A DNA stretch of 64,000 nt from Pleurocapsaceae cyanobacterium CSU_1_1 (GCA_012034765.1 JAAUOU010000011.1:1-64000), one strand, 5' to 3'. Positions 8,396 to 18,277 are shown, counted from the stretch's first letter. Notes: a model not told the origin generated them from the sequence alone. Numbers and translations are program-made.

Positions 8396-9805
8396 ATGGT
8401 AGATTTAAACCCCAGTGCTAGCTTTAGCTTAAAGATTGAGTTAGAAATTCCTAATCGTCCTGGTGCATTAGCCTCAATTATGAGTACTATTGCTAATCAT
8501 GGCGGTAGTTTAGGCGATATTGTCCTGTTACAGCACAACCTTAAGTTTACTCAGCGAGAATTGATGGTTGATGCTTCTAGTACTGAACAGGGAGATAAAA
8601 TTATTGAAGCGATTAAAAGCTTGCCTCGCGTGAAGATAATTAGCTACAGCGATCGCACTTTTGCAGTTCACCAAGGGGGGAAAATTAGCGTTGAAAGCAA
8701 ACTCCCGCTTCATTCTCAATCTGATCTAGCAATGGCATACACTCCAGGCGTGGGTAGGATCTGTCGGGCGATCGCCGAAGAGCCAGAACGTGTTTATGAG
8801 CTAACCATCAAAAGCAATACCGTAGCAGTTGTCACCGACGGTAGCGCCGTACTAGGCTTGGGGAATTTGGGTGCTGCTGCTTCTTTACCAGTAATGGAAG
8901 GGAAGGCGTTGCTGTTTAAAGAATTTGCGGGGATTGATGCTTTTCCCATTGCCCTTAATACTCAGGATACAGAAGAAATTATCAAGGTAGTCAAAGAAAT
9001 TGCCCCTGTATTTGGCGGAGTTAATTTAGAAGATATTGCTGCCCCACGCTGTTTTGAAATTGAACAGCGATTGCGCCAAGAACTCGATATTCCAGTCTTT
9101 CATGACGATCAGCACGGCACAGCAATTGTAGTCTTAGCAGCGCTATATAACGCGCTTAAATTAGTTGGAAAAGAGCTAGATCAGGTTAAAATTGTCATTA
9201 ATGGTGCAGGAGCAGCAGGAATTGCGATCGCCTTGTTGTTACGCAAGGCAGGAGTAAATAAAATTGTGCTTTGTGATTCCAAAGGAATTATCTCAAGTCA
9301 AAGAGACGATTTGAACGAGAGTAAACGGCAATTTGCCCTTGCTGAAACTGGCAATTTAGCCGATGCCATGCAAGATGCCGATGTTTTTTTAGGAGTTAGT
9401 GCGCCAGGAGTTGTCACTCCTGAAATGGTTCAGGGCATGGCAGAACAGCCGATTGTCTTCGCTATGGCTAATCCCATTCCTGAAATTCAGCCTGAACTAA
9501 TCTATGATAACGTGGCGGTGATGGCGACAGGACGTAGCGACTATCCCAATCAAATCAATAATGTGTTAGCCTTTCCTGGAGTTTTTCGTGGAGCATTAGA
9601 TTGTCGAGCCTCGGCAATTACCACCAACATGTACCTAGAAGCAGCCAAAGCGATCGCCAATTTGGTAGATGATGCCGATTTAGATCGCGAGCATATTATT
9701 CCCTCAGTATTCGATTCGAGGGTATCCCCTGCCGTAGCTCAAGCTGTATGTATGGCTGCGCAGCAAGACAATGTGGCACAAAAGATCCAAAAGATCAATA
9801 ATTAG
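8396..9805 (+). CDS. malic enzyme with N-terminal ACT domain
   Basis: This 469-residue NAD(P)-dependent malic enzyme oxidatively decarboxylates malate to pyruvate. The N-terminal about 85 residues ([18 protein letters not shown]...) are an ACT domain, which usually binds a small effector such as an amino acid. The catalytic domain follows, with [15 protein letters not shown], the core [14 protein letters not shown], metal-binding FHDDQHGTA and the Rossmann motif [13 protein letters not shown] (about residues 290-302). The ending is typical. It lies 28 bp before the carboxypeptidase gene on the same strand. The cofactor choice between NAD and NADP is not certain from sequence alone. Confidence 0.92.
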   Translation: MVDLNPSASFSLKIELEIPNRPGALASIMSTIANHGGSLGDIVLLQHNLKFTQRELMVDASSTEQGDKIIEAIKSLPRVKIISYSDRTFAVHQGGKISVESKLPLHSQSDLAMAYTPGVGRICRAIAEEPERVYELTIKSNTVAVVTDGSAVLGLGNLGAAASLPVMEGKALLFKEFAGIDAFPIALNTQDTEEIIKVVKEIAPVFGGVNLEDIAAPRCFEIEQRLRQELDIPVFHDDQHGTAIVVLAALYNALKLVGKELDQVKIVINGAGAAGIAIALLLRKAGVNKIVLCDSKGIISSQRDDLNESKRQFALAETGNLADAMQDADVFLGVSAPGVVTPEMVQGMAEQPIVFAMANPIPEIQPELIYDNVAVMATGRSDYPNQINNVLAFPGVFRGALDCRASAITTNMYLEAAKAIANLVDDADLDREHIIPSVFDSRVSPAVAQAVCMAAQQDNVAQKIQKINN

Positions 9806-9833
9806 CAAACCCATACTAGTTGATGACTGAATC

Positions 9834-10595
9834 ATGGAAGAATTTGAAATTCCAGAGGCAATTAGAGAACACCGAGAAATACCCAAAAAATCTGGATTAC
9901 CTCTGCCGTTGTTAGCTCTTGGCGTAGTACTGCTCGGCATTATTGGTTTTATTTTCGTGCGCATACTCTTACCAGCGTCAAAACCAACCCCAACCGTAGT
10001 CGATGCCCCGACGGCTGAACCCCTCCCTCAAACTAAACCTGAGCCTAAACCTACACCTACACCTAACAAGGCACAAGGCAAGGCACAAGGCAATCTCTTG
10101 GGACATTTACCTTATGATGTTGTCCCCGAATCAGCATTAGTCCCTGTGATGGCTAACAGTAGCTTAAAAATGCGCCCTGCTGCTGCTAGTAAATTTCAAG
10201 AAATGCAGGCTGCTGCTAAAGCTGATGGTGTAACCTTGACCTTAATCTCTGCCTTTCGCGATCTCACAACTCAAGAACAGCTATTTTTTGGTGTCAAAGA
10301 ACAGAAAGTACAGGATGCCACAAAAAGAGCTGAAGTTAGCGCTCCTCCAGGATATAGTGAACACCATACGGGTTATGCCGTAGATCTTGGTGATGGTAAC
10401 GCTCCTGCAACCAATTTAGAAAAAGACTTTGCCAAGACTGCTGCATTTCGCTGGCTTCAGCAAAATGCTTTAAAATATAGCTTTGAAATGTCTTTTCCCC
10501 CTGATAATATCCAGGGAGTGAGTTATGAACCTTGGCACTGGCGTTTTGTCGGCGATCGCGATAGCCTAGAAACCTTTTATAAGGTGAGGAATTAG
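9834..10595 (+). CDS. VanY/DdcY-type D-alanyl-D-alanine carboxypeptidase (M15), membrane-anchored
   Basis: This 253-residue protein has a cytoplasmic head, one transmembrane helix (about residues 22-44), a Pro/Thr/Lys-rich linker (about 48-82) and an M15 zinc peptidase domain. The metal ligands are visible in SEHHTGYAVDLGD (His and Asp) and in EPWHWRF (His), with SAFRDLTTQEQLF as the substrate-side motif. It should trim the terminal D-alanine from peptidoglycan stems outside the cytoplasmic membrane. It follows the malic enzyme gene by 28 bp. Confidence 0.9.
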   Translation: MEEFEIPEAIREHREIPKKSGLPLPLLALGVVLLGIIGFIFVRILLPASKPTPTVVDAPTAEPLPQTKPEPKPTPTPNKAQGKAQGNLLGHLPYDVVPESALVPVMANSSLKMRPAAASKFQEMQAAAKADGVTLTLISAFRDLTTQEQLFFGVKEQKVQDATKRAEVSAPPGYSEHHTGYAVDLGDGNAPATNLEKDFAKTAAFRWLQQNALKYSFEMSFPPDNIQGVSYEPWHWRFVGDRDSLETFYKVRN

Positions 10596-10637
10596 GCTCA
10601 TTAAATCAAATCTAGCTAATAGCTAATAGCTTAAAAA

Positions 10638-11459
10638 ATGACCAACTTTGAAGTAGAAAAACAAAAATGGTGGGTAGAGCGATGGTTGGATTTACTAGCG
10701 TCCTATCGCTTTAAAAAACGCTTGGAACGAGGTCGCAGCTACGCTAGAGAAGGAAATGTCCTCAGTATGGAATTTGCCAACTCTAGAGCTAAAGCAGAAG
10801 TGCAGGGGAGTGACAACCAGCCTTATAAAGTGTCCTTATCTTTAGACTCTTTTAGTAATGAAGACTGGAACTTTGTGATCACCAAAATGTCGGAAAAGGC
10901 GATCTTTTCGGCACAACTTTTAGCAGGAGAAATGCCTGAAACGATTGAAGCAGTCTTTACGGCTAGTGGTTTAAGTCTGTTTCCCTTTAATCTCAACGAA
11001 GTGCGATCGCGCTGTAGCTGTCCCGATCAGGCTAATCCCTGTAAACATATTGCAGCGGTGTATTATCAGTTAGGCGATCGCTTTAGCGAAGATCCCTTTA
11101 TTATTTTCCAACTAAGAGGGCGCACGAAAAATCAGATTATTGAACGCTTAAGGCAGATTCGTAGTCAAAAAGCCCAAAAAAAACTGAAAAATACCGCAAC
11201 AGCAGATCTTAGCAAGCTTAATTTAGCCCTCGCCAAAGACATTAATACAGAACCAAAAGGTTTCTGGCAATATAATGAACCATTGGAGTCTAGTTTAGTG
11301 GCGATCGTGCCAGCAATGGAACAAAAAACTCTCTTGGATATTTTGGGCGAGATGCCTCTGGCTACTGAAGATGCCAATGCAGCACAGCAATATTTAACTC
11401 AGGTATACCAAACCGCAGGACAACAGGCGCTTATTTCAGCTCTAAATCGCTCATCCTGA
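10638..11459 (+). CDS. SWIM zinc-finger domain protein
   Basis: This 273-residue soluble protein has the SWIM motif CSCPDQANPCKHIAAVYY (about residues 129-146), with the CxC...CxH zinc ligands. SWIM fingers bind DNA or proteins and in bacteria often accompany helicases of the SNF2 type. The N-terminal half (FKKRLERGRSYAREGNV) is the usual cyanobacterial lead-in. No helicase gene is adjacent, so its partner is unknown. A short heptamer repeat, TAGCTAA twice, sits just before the start. Confidence 0.85.
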   Translation: MTNFEVEKQKWWVERWLDLLASYRFKKRLERGRSYAREGNVLSMEFANSRAKAEVQGSDNQPYKVSLSLDSFSNEDWNFVITKMSEKAIFSAQLLAGEMPETIEAVFTASGLSLFPFNLNEVRSRCSCPDQANPCKHIAAVYYQLGDRFSEDPFIIFQLRGRTKNQIIERLRQIRSQKAQKKLKNTATADLSKLNLALAKDINTEPKGFWQYNEPLESSLVAIVPAMEQKTLLDILGEMPLATEDANAAQQYLTQVYQTAGQQALISALNRSS

Positions 11460-11482
11460 AACAGATTAAAGAGACTTAAGCA

Positions 11483-11997
11483 ATGCTCATCATTGTCCTG
11501 GAATTCATACACCTGAACTAACTGAGCAGTTTATTCAAGGTATACAAGACACGGTTAAACAAGATTATTTGATATTACCTACAGAATATCTTCCCTATTC
11601 AGCGATCGCTGTTACTCAATGGCTTAATCAGCAAAGCCTATCTAAAAGCGAATCACTATCTTTTATCTCTTTTAGTGCAGGAGTTGTGGGTAGCTTTGGG
11701 GCAGCTTGGGGGTGGCAGCTTGAGGGTGGTCAGATTAGTAATTTTATTGCTGTTGATGGGTGGGGTATGCCGTTGATAGCAAATTTTCCATTCCATCGAG
11801 TTAGTCACGATTATTTTACTCACTGGAGTTCCAGCATTTTAGGCGCAGGACAACAGGGTTTTTATGCCGATCCTGGAGTAGAACATTTAGAGCTATGGCG
11901 ATCTCCAAAAATCAGCTACGGATGGCGGATCATTGCCCCAGGACAGAAAACCCGCGATAATCTAGCCAATTATCTAGGTGATGTCTTAAATTCATAA
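11483..11997 (+). pseudogene. alpha/beta-hydrolase-like protein, frameshifted near the start
   Basis: The long frame (11569-11997) codes for a protein with SFISFSAGVVGSFGAAWGW, a nucleophile-elbow-like SxSAG stretch. The same frame reads back through CPGIHTPELTEQFIQGIQ to about 11494 but has no start codon before an upstream stop. An ATG at 11483 in another frame gives MLII and then runs out. Adding one T in the ATT at about 11492-11494 would give MLIICPGIHTPELTEQ, a natural N-terminus. A single-base deletion is therefore likely, real or from sequencing. The product is a conserved hypothetical protein of about 170 residues; its exact function is unknown. Confidence 0.65.
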
Positions 11998-12206
11998 CAT
12001 TGTTGAGTCTTTACTGTCCGCCCAAAAAAACAATATTTATCCTGTAAAGTGTATATTTTTATATGTTTTACCAAGTATCTACTCGACAGGAAAAACAGTT
12101 TAATTTATATTTAAAAGCTTAACCATAAAAATTAATGCTAGTTTTTGTTGCAGATTAGACTGCAAATTTTACAATAAAGAATAAGCAAGTCATACGGATA
12201 GCAAGC

Positions 12207-14060
12207 GTGGTATCTACAAGTATTCCCCCCAGTTCACAATCAATTCAAACTTCCCAACGTCGCACGGGTGCCTACGCCCTAATGGATAGTCTGCGCCTGC
12301 ATGGTGTCAAGCATATCTTTGGCTACCCTGGTGGTGCGATCCTGCCGATTTACGATGAGCTATATCATTCTGAAGCCAGGGGCGAGGTGCAACATATTCT
12401 GGTGCGTCATGAACAGGCTGCATCCCACGCAGCAGATGGTTATGCTCGCGCTACAGGCAAGGTGGGTGTGTGTTTCGCTACTTCTGGCCCTGGGGCAACT
12501 AATTTAGTCACAGGTATTGCCACCGCCCAGCTAGACTCTATTCCCATGGTGGTTATTACAGGGCAAGTGCCACGAGCAGCGATTGGTACTGATGCTTTCC
12601 AAGAAACAGATATTTTTGGGATCACCACTCCCATTGTCAAAAACTCTTACGTAGTGCGTCGCGCCCAAGATATGGCGCGGATTGTCGCCGAAGCATTTCA
12701 TATTGCCAGCACCGGTCGTCCTGGTCCAGTTTTGATTGATATACCCAAGGATGTTGGTTACGAGGAATGCGATTATGTTCCTGTCTTACCAGGAGCAGTA
12801 AATCTGCGGGGATACAAGCCCACAGTCAAAGGTAATCCAAGGCAAATTAATGCTGCTTTAAAGTTGATTTCCCAAGCAGAAAAGCCTTTACTGTATGTAG
12901 GTGGCGGTGCAGTTGCTGCTGATGCTCATGCTCAAATCAAAGAGCTAGCGGAAAAGTTTAAAATTCCTGTCACGACAACATTAATGGGTTTGGGGTCTTT
13001 TGATGAACACAATCCCCTTGCTGTCGGCATGTTGGGGATGCACGGTACAGCCTATGCTAATTTTGCCGTGAGTGAATGCGATCTCCTCATTGCCCTTGGT
13101 GCTAGATTCGACGATCGCGTTACGGGTAAACTTGATGAGTTTGCTAATCGTGCCAAGGTAATTCACATTGATATTGACCCTGCCGAAGTTGGCAAAAATC
13201 GGACTCCTGATGTGCCAATTGTCGGGGATGTACGCAAGGTATTGGAGCAAATCTTAGACCGCGCCAAAGGTTCAGATTTTGCAGCTAAACCTAACCTGAC
13301 TAAATCTTGGCTAGAAAAGATCGATCACTGGCGTGAGGAATATCCGTTGACCGCCCCTCATCCTGAACAGGGCTTATCTCCCCAGGAAGTAATTGTTGAG
13401 CTAAACAATCAAGCGCCCCAAGCTTTCTATACTACTGATGTCGGTCAACACCAGATGTGGGCTGCTCAGTTTCTCAAAAATGGCCCTCGTCGTTGGATTT
13501 CCAGCGCTGGTTTAGGCACGATGGGTTATGGTTTACCCGCAGCCATGGGGGTAAAAGTAGCTATTCCCGATGAGGAAACCATCTGTATCAGTGGTGATGC
13601 TAGTTTCCAAATGAATCCCCAGGAGTTAGGGACTTTAGCGCAGTTTAACATCAACGTTAAAACCGTGATTATTAATAACGGTTGGCAGGGAATGGTGCGT
13701 CAGTGGCAGCAAAACTTTTTTGGTGAGCGCTATTCTTCTTCTAATATGGAAGTCGGCGCGCCAGATTTTGTCATGTTGGCAGAGGCTTATGGCATCAAGG
13801 GAATGATAGTACGCGATCGCGATCAATTAGCCAGCGCCATAGCAGAGATGCTCGCTCATGATGGCCCAGTCTTGATGGATGTTCGTGTTACCAAAGACGA
13901 AAATTGCTATCCTATGATTGCCCCTGGTAAAAGCAATGCTCACATGCTAGGTTTACCCCAAAAAGAACAGCCTGACGTTGAGTTTGTTAACTGTAACAAT
14001 TGCGGTACTACCAACCCAATCGCCAACAAGTTTTGTCCTGAATGTGGCACTGGTTTTTGA
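12207..14060 (+). CDS. ilvB: acetolactate synthase large subunit with C-terminal zinc ribbon
   Basis: This 617-residue thiamine-diphosphate enzyme condenses two pyruvates, or pyruvate and 2-ketobutyrate, in branched-chain amino acid synthesis. The catalytic Glu lies in [15 protein letters not shown], and the ThDP/Mg motif [17 protein letters not shown] with downstream NN is present near residue 460. The GTG start at 12207 is supported by the family's N-terminal extension before [12 protein letters not shown]. The last about 25 residues are unusual for the enzyme in general. CNNCG...CPECG forms a C-x2-C, 10-residue gap, C-x2-C zinc ribbon that could bind metal or a partner. The small subunit gene is not nearby. 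An IS605 element is inserted right after the stop codon. Confidence 0.95.
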   Translation: MVSTSIPPSSQSIQTSQRRTGAYALMDSLRLHGVKHIFGYPGGAILPIYDELYHSEARGEVQHILVRHEQAASHAADGYARATGKVGVCFATSGPGATNLVTGIATAQLDSIPMVVITGQVPRAAIGTDAFQETDIFGITTPIVKNSYVVRRAQDMARIVAEAFHIASTGRPGPVLIDIPKDVGYEECDYVPVLPGAVNLRGYKPTVKGNPRQINAALKLISQAEKPLLYVGGGAVAADAHAQIKELAEKFKIPVTTTLMGLGSFDEHNPLAVGMLGMHGTAYANFAVSECDLLIALGARFDDRVTGKLDEFANRAKVIHIDIDPAEVGKNRTPDVPIVGDVRKVLEQILDRAKGSDFAAKPNLTKSWLEKIDHWREEYPLTAPHPEQGLSPQEVIVELNNQAPQAFYTTDVGQHQMWAAQFLKNGPRRWISSAGLGTMGYGLPAAMGVKVAIPDEETICISGDASFQMNPQELGTLAQFNINVKTVIINNGWQGMVRQWQQNFFGERYSSSNMEVGAPDFVMLAEAYGIKGMIVRDRDQLASAIAEMLAHDGPVLMDVRVTKDENCYPMIAPGKSNAHMLGLPQKEQPDVEFVNCNNCGTTNPIANKFCPECGTGF

Positions 14061-14066
14061 CATCCT

Positions 14067-14086
14067 CTCCGACCTGAAGGACGGAG
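14067..14086. repeat. IS605 subterminal hairpin (tnpB side)
   Basis: An imperfect stem in which CTCCG and CCT pair with AGG and CGGAG around a short loop. It is the expected transposase recognition structure at the tnpB end, and it probably lies within the guide RNA. Confidence 0.7.
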
Positions 14087-14091
14087 ATTCC

Positions 14092-15318
14092 CTAGAACAA
14101 TGTTAGTTGTATAGGGTTGGTTAACGCTTCACCGCAAACTGCAAGCTTCGCTTGACTGACACTCGCTCCACGTTCGTTTTTATATTGGTCGGATTGTCCA
14201 CCCGCCCATCTACTCAAGTTAATTGAGGCGTTTAGATCTCTGTCGTGTGTAGTATTACAAAATAGACACTGCCACTGCCTCACATCAAGTTCTTTTTTGC
14301 CTCCTGATTTGCCACAGCAGGAGCAAATTTGTGAACTTGGATACCAACGATCTACGATAGTTAAATCTCTACCGTACTTATCGCATTTGGCTTCTAACAT
14401 GGTCTTAAACTTGCTCCACCCAGCATCAGATATTGCTCGACTGAGCTTACGGTTTTTAACCATGCCAGCTACGTTTAGGTCTTCTACTGCCAGCGCTTGG
14501 TTTTCGCGTACTAAGCGAGTAGTTAACTTGTGCAGAAAATCTGTCCTAGCATCTTTTACCTTGACGTGAAGTTTTGCTAGTCTTAACTTACGTTTTTTCC
14601 TCCGATTAGAATCACGTTTAGCCTTAGCTAGTCTACGATTGGCTAGCTTGATTTTCTTCAACATTTTCTTGTGTAACCGTGGGTTCTCAATCTTTTCGCC
14701 AGTACTAAGAATGGCAAAATGAGTTAAACCCAAATCAATTCCACAACTATTACTAGTTTGTGGTCCTAAAGGATACCGCTCCGCATATGCTATTTGTTCT
14801 GGTATCTCGACCACAAAAGAAGCAAAATACCTACCAGTCGTATCTTTAATTACTGTGACGCTAGTTGGTTGGCTAGGCAATGGTCTTGAAAAAACAACTT
14901 TAACATGACCAATTTTAGCCAAGTAAACTGACTGAGAGTGTACCGAAAAAGCATTAGAAGCAAATCTAATTGCCTGTCTACTATGCTTCTTTTTTGGTTT
15001 TGGTCTACCTACCGCTTTTCCTTTTCTACCTCCTTTTAAGCTAGAAAAGTAGTTATCCCAAGCTTGTTGTAAATCTCTTAAAGATTGTTGCAAAACTACG
15101 GAAGATACTTCAGACAACCATGAGCGTTCTTCAGTTTTCTTAGCTTGAGTAATCACTAAGTTACTGATTTTAGTTGGTCTGTCTAACTTATTTCTCTCAG
15201 CATTTTTGTACAACCACCAGGCATCATTCCAAACAACACGACTCGAACCAAAAGCTTTTGCTAGTGGCGTTAGTTGTGATTGCTTAGGGTAAATGCGGTA
15301 GTTATATCTGGCTTTCAT
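14092..15318 (-). CDS. tnpB: TnpB, IS200/IS605-family RNA-guided nuclease
   Basis: This 408-residue protein has the full TnpB layout: N-terminal HTH (RYNYRIYPKQSQ), a basic linker, RuvC motifs with D195 in GIDLGLTHF, E279 in VEDLNV and D361 in DRDLNAS, and a zinc knuckle CSCC...CLFC. All catalytic residues are present, so it is expected to be an active guide-RNA-directed nuclease, unlike the more divergent copy at 5275. It is transcribed away from tnpA. Its 3' end overlaps the element end where the guide RNA would be encoded. Confidence 0.95.
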   Translation of the reverse strand: MKARYNYRIYPKQSQLTPLAKAFGSSRVVWNDAWWLYKNAERNKLDRPTKISNLVITQAKKTEERSWLSEVSSVVLQQSLRDLQQAWDNYFSSLKGGRKGKAVGRPKPKKKHSRQAIRFASNAFSVHSQSVYLAKIGHVKVVFSRPLPSQPTSVTVIKDTTGRYFASFVVEIPEQIAYAERYPLGPQTSNSCGIDLGLTHFAILSTGEKIENPRLHKKMLKKIKLANRRLAKAKRDSNRRKKRKLRLAKLHVKVKDARTDFLHKLTTRLVRENQALAVEDLNVAGMVKNRKLSRAISDAGWSKFKTMLEAKCDKYGRDLTIVDRWYPSSQICSCCGKSGGKKELDVRQWQCLFCNTTHDRDLNASINLSRWAGGQSDQYKNERGASVSQAKLAVCGEALTNPIQLTLF

Positions 15319-15371
15319 ACTTGGTCTACATGATATAGTTAATACATTATCATGTTTGGTCTGTTAAAACA

Positions 15372-15764
15372 ATGACTCAATATAGACGAGGTAGACACAG
15401 CGTTACATTAATCTATGCTCATTTGGTATTCGTAACCAAATACAGGAAAAAAGTGTTTCAACCACAACACATCAAACGCATGGAGGAGGTTTGCAATCAT
15501 GTAGCAGGTAGAATGAATTTTCGAGTCATTCGTCTTAATGGAGAGTCTGACCACGTTCATCTGTTGATTGAATATCCGCCTAAGCTATCTATTTCTCAGA
15601 TAGTTAATTCCTTAAAAGGTGTTTCCAGCCGTATGCTTAGAAAAGAATTTGGACTAGCTCCACACAAAGAACACTTGTGGAGTCCTAGTTATTTTTGTGT
15701 TAGTTGTGGTGGAGCGCCAATTGCTAAAATCAAAGAGTATATTGACCATCAAGAATCGCCCTAA
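15372..15764 (+). CDS. tnpA: TnpA, IS200/IS605-family Y1 transposase
   Basis: This 130-residue single-strand transposase has the HUH pair H61 and H63 in ESDHVHLLIEY and the catalytic tyrosine Y123 in IKEYIDHQ. The opening (GRHSVTLIYAHLVFVTKYRKK) is typical. It cuts and rejoins the element ends as single-stranded DNA during replication. The stop codon lies inside the right-end hairpin, a normal arrangement in this family. The length is usual for the family. Confidence 0.95.
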   Translation: MTQYRRGRHSVTLIYAHLVFVTKYRKKVFQPQHIKRMEEVCNHVAGRMNFRVIRLNGESDHVHLLIEYPPKLSISQIVNSLKGVSSRMLRKEFGLAPHKEHLWSPSYFCVSCGGAPIAKIKEYIDHQESP

Positions 15765-15814
15765 AGGGCGAGGTTTTCGACCCATCTATTAAATGGATAA
15801 TTGGGTCTAACCGA

Positions 15815-15874
15815 ATTTCTCATAGGAGCGAACAGCCGTATTTCTCATAGGGGCGAACAGCCGTTCTCCCCTAC
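15815..15874. repeat. tandem 25-bp repeat plus GGGGCGAAC/GTTC palindrome
   Basis: Two adjacent 25-bp copies (15815-15839 and 15840-15864) differ at one base. The second copy continues into an inverted repeat in which AGGGGCGAAC pairs with GTTCTCCCCT. The same GTAGGGGCGAAC/GTTCGCCCCTAC arms occur inside ileS at 62153-62204, so this is a dispersed family. Confidence 0.85.
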
Positions 15875-15898
15875 ATATTCAAAATCACTGGTGATTGA

Positions 15899-16558
15899 TT
15901 AATTAGCTTTTCTAGCTTTAAACTCTAGTAAGTTAACTTGATTTTGCAAGTCTTTATTTTCAGTTTTTAAGACAGCAAGTTTCTTTTGCGCTCTATAAAA
16001 ATGACCTTTATAAGCTCCCAAACTTTTATTGCTAACCCCTAACTTTTCCCGCCGCTTTACTTCCTGTTGGTATTGGCGCTGAAGTTTATTATACGCCGTT
16101 TGCAAATCTTTTAAGCCACCTTTGCATTGAGATTTTAGCTGTTTTAATTCGCGATCGCGTGTCGCTACCATTTTATTTAAGCATTCAATTTTAACCAACA
16201 TTTGCTTGTCAAAATTATTAGTTTTAACCTGTTTAATTAATCCTTGATAGCTATCATGAATCCAGTCATGTTGAGCCTTAAAAGCACGTCTAGTTGCTTC
16301 ATATTTAACTGTATTTAAAACTGCTTCTTTATAAATTCCCTTGTGTTTACCTTTAATATCAATCAATAATCGATCATAGTTCGTTGCGTTGTGGCGTAAA
16401 CTATCACAATTAGCTTCAATATACTTAACGCGATCGCCTGTAGTAGAGTTAATAATATAAGCTTCTGCTCCTAGTCCTTGGGGTGGATGACAGACAATGC
16501 GATCTTTCCAACTTTGAACTACTTCCTCTAACGAAAATTGTTGGGTGTTAATACTCAT
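15899..16558 (-). CDS. coiled-coil protein of unknown function (paralogue of the next gene)
   Basis: I do not recognise this 219-residue protein. Residues about 10-105 form a compact domain shared with the protein encoded at 16774-17589. Common elements are VVQSW, the CDSLRHNATNY stretch and NTVKYEATRRA. The C-terminal half (about 110-215) is Lys/Gln/Leu-rich and predicted to be coiled coil. There is no signal peptide or membrane segment. It is the third and last gene of a minus-strand cluster and ends next to the repeat and IS605 element at 14.1-15.9 kb. A structural or scaffolding role would fit the coiled coil, but that is only a guess. Confidence 0.7.
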   Translation of the reverse strand: MSINTQQFSLEEVVQSWKDRIVCHPPQGLGAEAYIINSTTGDRVKYIEANCDSLRHNATNYDRLLIDIKGKHKGIYKEAVLNTVKYEATRRAFKAQHDWIHDSYQGLIKQVKTNNFDKQMLVKIECLNKMVATRDRELKQLKSQCKGGLKDLQTAYNKLQRQYQQEVKRREKLGVSNKSLGAYKGHFYRAQKKLAVLKTENKDLQNQVNLLEFKARKAN

Positions 16559-16773
16559 TTGTCTTTCAATTACTAAATAGTTGGTAATAGTTTGCAGCGA
16601 TAAGCTGAGACTACATAAAACAATAAATATAAGTTAGTCAGACCATAGCAACGACAACCATCTATCATATCTTGTTGAATTATGTGCTATGTAAGTCACG
16701 TCAGTTTTAACAAGCAAACTAGAAAACCGCCACTGTAATTACAGCGAGTCAAATAGTCTCTTATAATGATCCT

Positions 16774-17589
16774 TTAACTACATTTAATCTTTAAGAGCTT
16801 AATTTTGTTTTGTAGCTCAATATTATGCTGTTCGAGCAATTGGCGATCGCTCTGTAATAAATTAATTTTATTTTGCGCTTTTATAAAAATATTTTTGCAA
16901 GCCTGTAAGCTTTTATTTTGACTATCAATCTGTTGTTTATGAGTGCAGCTTTTAACAAACTGAGTAATTAATCCTTTGTATTTAAGTTTTAGTTCCTGTA
17001 GCCCTTGATTTAATTCCGATTTCAGACTAATAATTTCGCGATCGCATTTTTGTAGCTGTTGATTTAATTGCGCGATCTGACGATTTTTTTGTTCAATTTC
17101 CGCCTCTTTTTGCTTCAAGAGAACATCGGCTTGAATTGCTGATAACTCTTCCTGACACTCACTTTTAATTACGGCGATCGCTTGGTTTTGTTCAGCAATA
17201 ATTTGTTTAAGATAATCAATTTCTGATGACTGCTGTTCTACTGTTAACTTCTTGTGTTCAATTAATGCTTGATAGCTAGATTGAATCCATTGGTGCTGTT
17301 TGCGTACTACTCTTCTGGTCGCTTCATATTTGACACTATTCAAAATTGCTTCTTTTAAATAGCCATAATACTGCTCTTTAATTTTATTTAAAATTGAATT
17401 ATAATTAGTTCCCAAGTGACGCAATTCGTCACAGCTTGCTTGAATATAGTTAACTAGGCGACCATCTCTAGAATCAACAAAGTAAGCGCCGTAGCCTTCG
17501 CCTTGAGGAGAGAAACAAATAATCTGATCTTGCCAATTTTGAACTATTATTTGTAGGCTATTTTGTTTTTCTATGGTGGAATCGATCAT
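16774..17589 (-). CDS. long coiled-coil protein of unknown function (paralogue)
   Basis: This 271-residue protein has the same N-terminal domain as its neighbour: IVQNWQDQIICFSPQG, CDELRHLGTNYN and NSVKYEATRRV. A longer predicted coiled coil follows (about residues 115-270), rich in Gln, Glu, Lys and Leu. The two genes arose by tandem duplication and differ mainly in coil length, as if the coil were a ruler or dimerisation arm. No family name can be given. The gene begins 34 bp after the gene at 17624-18277 on the same strand, so those two are probably co-transcribed; 215 bp separates it from the shorter paralogue. Confidence 0.7.
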   Translation of the reverse strand: MIDSTIEKQNSLQIIVQNWQDQIICFSPQGEGYGAYFVDSRDGRLVNYIQASCDELRHLGTNYNSILNKIKEQYYGYLKEAILNSVKYEATRRVVRKQHQWIQSSYQALIEHKKLTVEQQSSEIDYLKQIIAEQNQAIAVIKSECQEELSAIQADVLLKQKEAEIEQKNRQIAQLNQQLQKCDREIISLKSELNQGLQELKLKYKGLITQFVKSCTHKQQIDSQNKSLQACKNIFIKAQNKINLLQSDRQLLEQHNIELQNKIKLLKIKCS

Positions 17590-17623
17590 AGTAGCTAGTA
17601 ATAAATTTTAGTTGTTAATTGGC

Positions 17624-18277
17624 TTATTCAATCGGGCTATATTTAAGTAGTTGGCTCAATTCATGTTGAGCTAAAAATTGTTCCAACCAAGCTCTTTTTA
17701 ACAAATCTAAAGTAGAAGCCTGAGTTGCCAAAGTATACTCCCACTGCGCTCCTTTCCACCAGCTAATATAGCTTGATAAATCGTCATAGGCTTCTTCCAC
17801 CGCTGTACTGCCTGTAAGCTGATGATAATTTTGCTGATGAATTGCCAAAATAAAAGCTTCAACATCTTGTTTAAATTTGGCAAATGCTTGCGAATCTTTA
17901 GTTAAATTGTCGATCGCGTAAGCGCATTGTGACCAAGAAATTTTGGTGCGAAAATCGTACTGCTCGTTTTTAAAGATGGGAAAAGCCAACTTTAATTCCC
18001 TCAAACTGTCAACCTCTCCCAAATCATAGGTTTTGGCTTTAATAATTCTCAGGGGAAAGCGATCTGGATGAGCCTGAATTTCCAGACAAGAAATAAACTC
18101 TAGATATTCATAATTTTTAATTGCGGTCAGTCTTTCCAAATCACTTTGAGACAATCCTAACTGCAAGCAGCGTTGATACTCCACCTCTAAAACTGGCAAA
18201 GCAGAATTTAATTTAACCGTCACTAACCCTGCGACCTGATATTGTTTTAATCTTCGTTGCAGGTCTATATATTTCAT
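17624..18277 (-). CDS. hypothetical protein, first gene of the coiled-coil cluster
   Basis: This 217-residue soluble, acidic and helix-rich protein is not one I recognise. Visible landmarks are the opening MKYIDLQRRLKQYQVAGLVT, a Trp/Tyr-rich segment (SSYISWWKGAQWEY, about residues 168-181) and the end LLKYSPIE. It has no signal peptide or membrane helix. It leads a three-gene minus-strand cluster with the two paralogous coiled-coil proteins, and the 34-bp spacing to the second gene suggests an operon. Function is unknown. Confidence 0.7.
   Translation of the reverse strand: MKYIDLQRRLKQYQVAGLVTVKLNSALPVLEVEYQRCLQLGLSQSDLERLTAIKNYEYLEFISCLEIQAHPDRFPLRIIKAKTYDLGEVDSLRELKLAFPIFKNEQYDFRTKISWSQCAYAIDNLTKDSQAFAKFKQDVEAFILAIHQQNYHQLTGSTAVEEAYDDLSSYISWWKGAQWEYTLATQASTLDLLKRAWLEQFLAQHELSQLLKYSPIE

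Larger units (their letters stand above)
14062..15785. mobile_element. complete IS200/IS605-family insertion sequence (divergent tnpA and tnpB)
   Basis: tnpB (minus) and tnpA (plus) are divergently placed with about 53 bp between them. Each outer end carries a subterminal hairpin. At 14067-14086 CTCCG pairs with CGGAG. At 15756-15771 the palindrome TCGCCCTAAAGGGCGA overlaps the tnpA stop. Such hairpins are the substrates of Y1 transposases. Exact end points are estimated. The left end abuts the ilvB stop codon. Confidence 0.85.

Noticed and set aside
14067-14086. Intrinsic terminator after ilvB
   Set aside because: The stem is the IS605 end hairpin and no T-run follows it.
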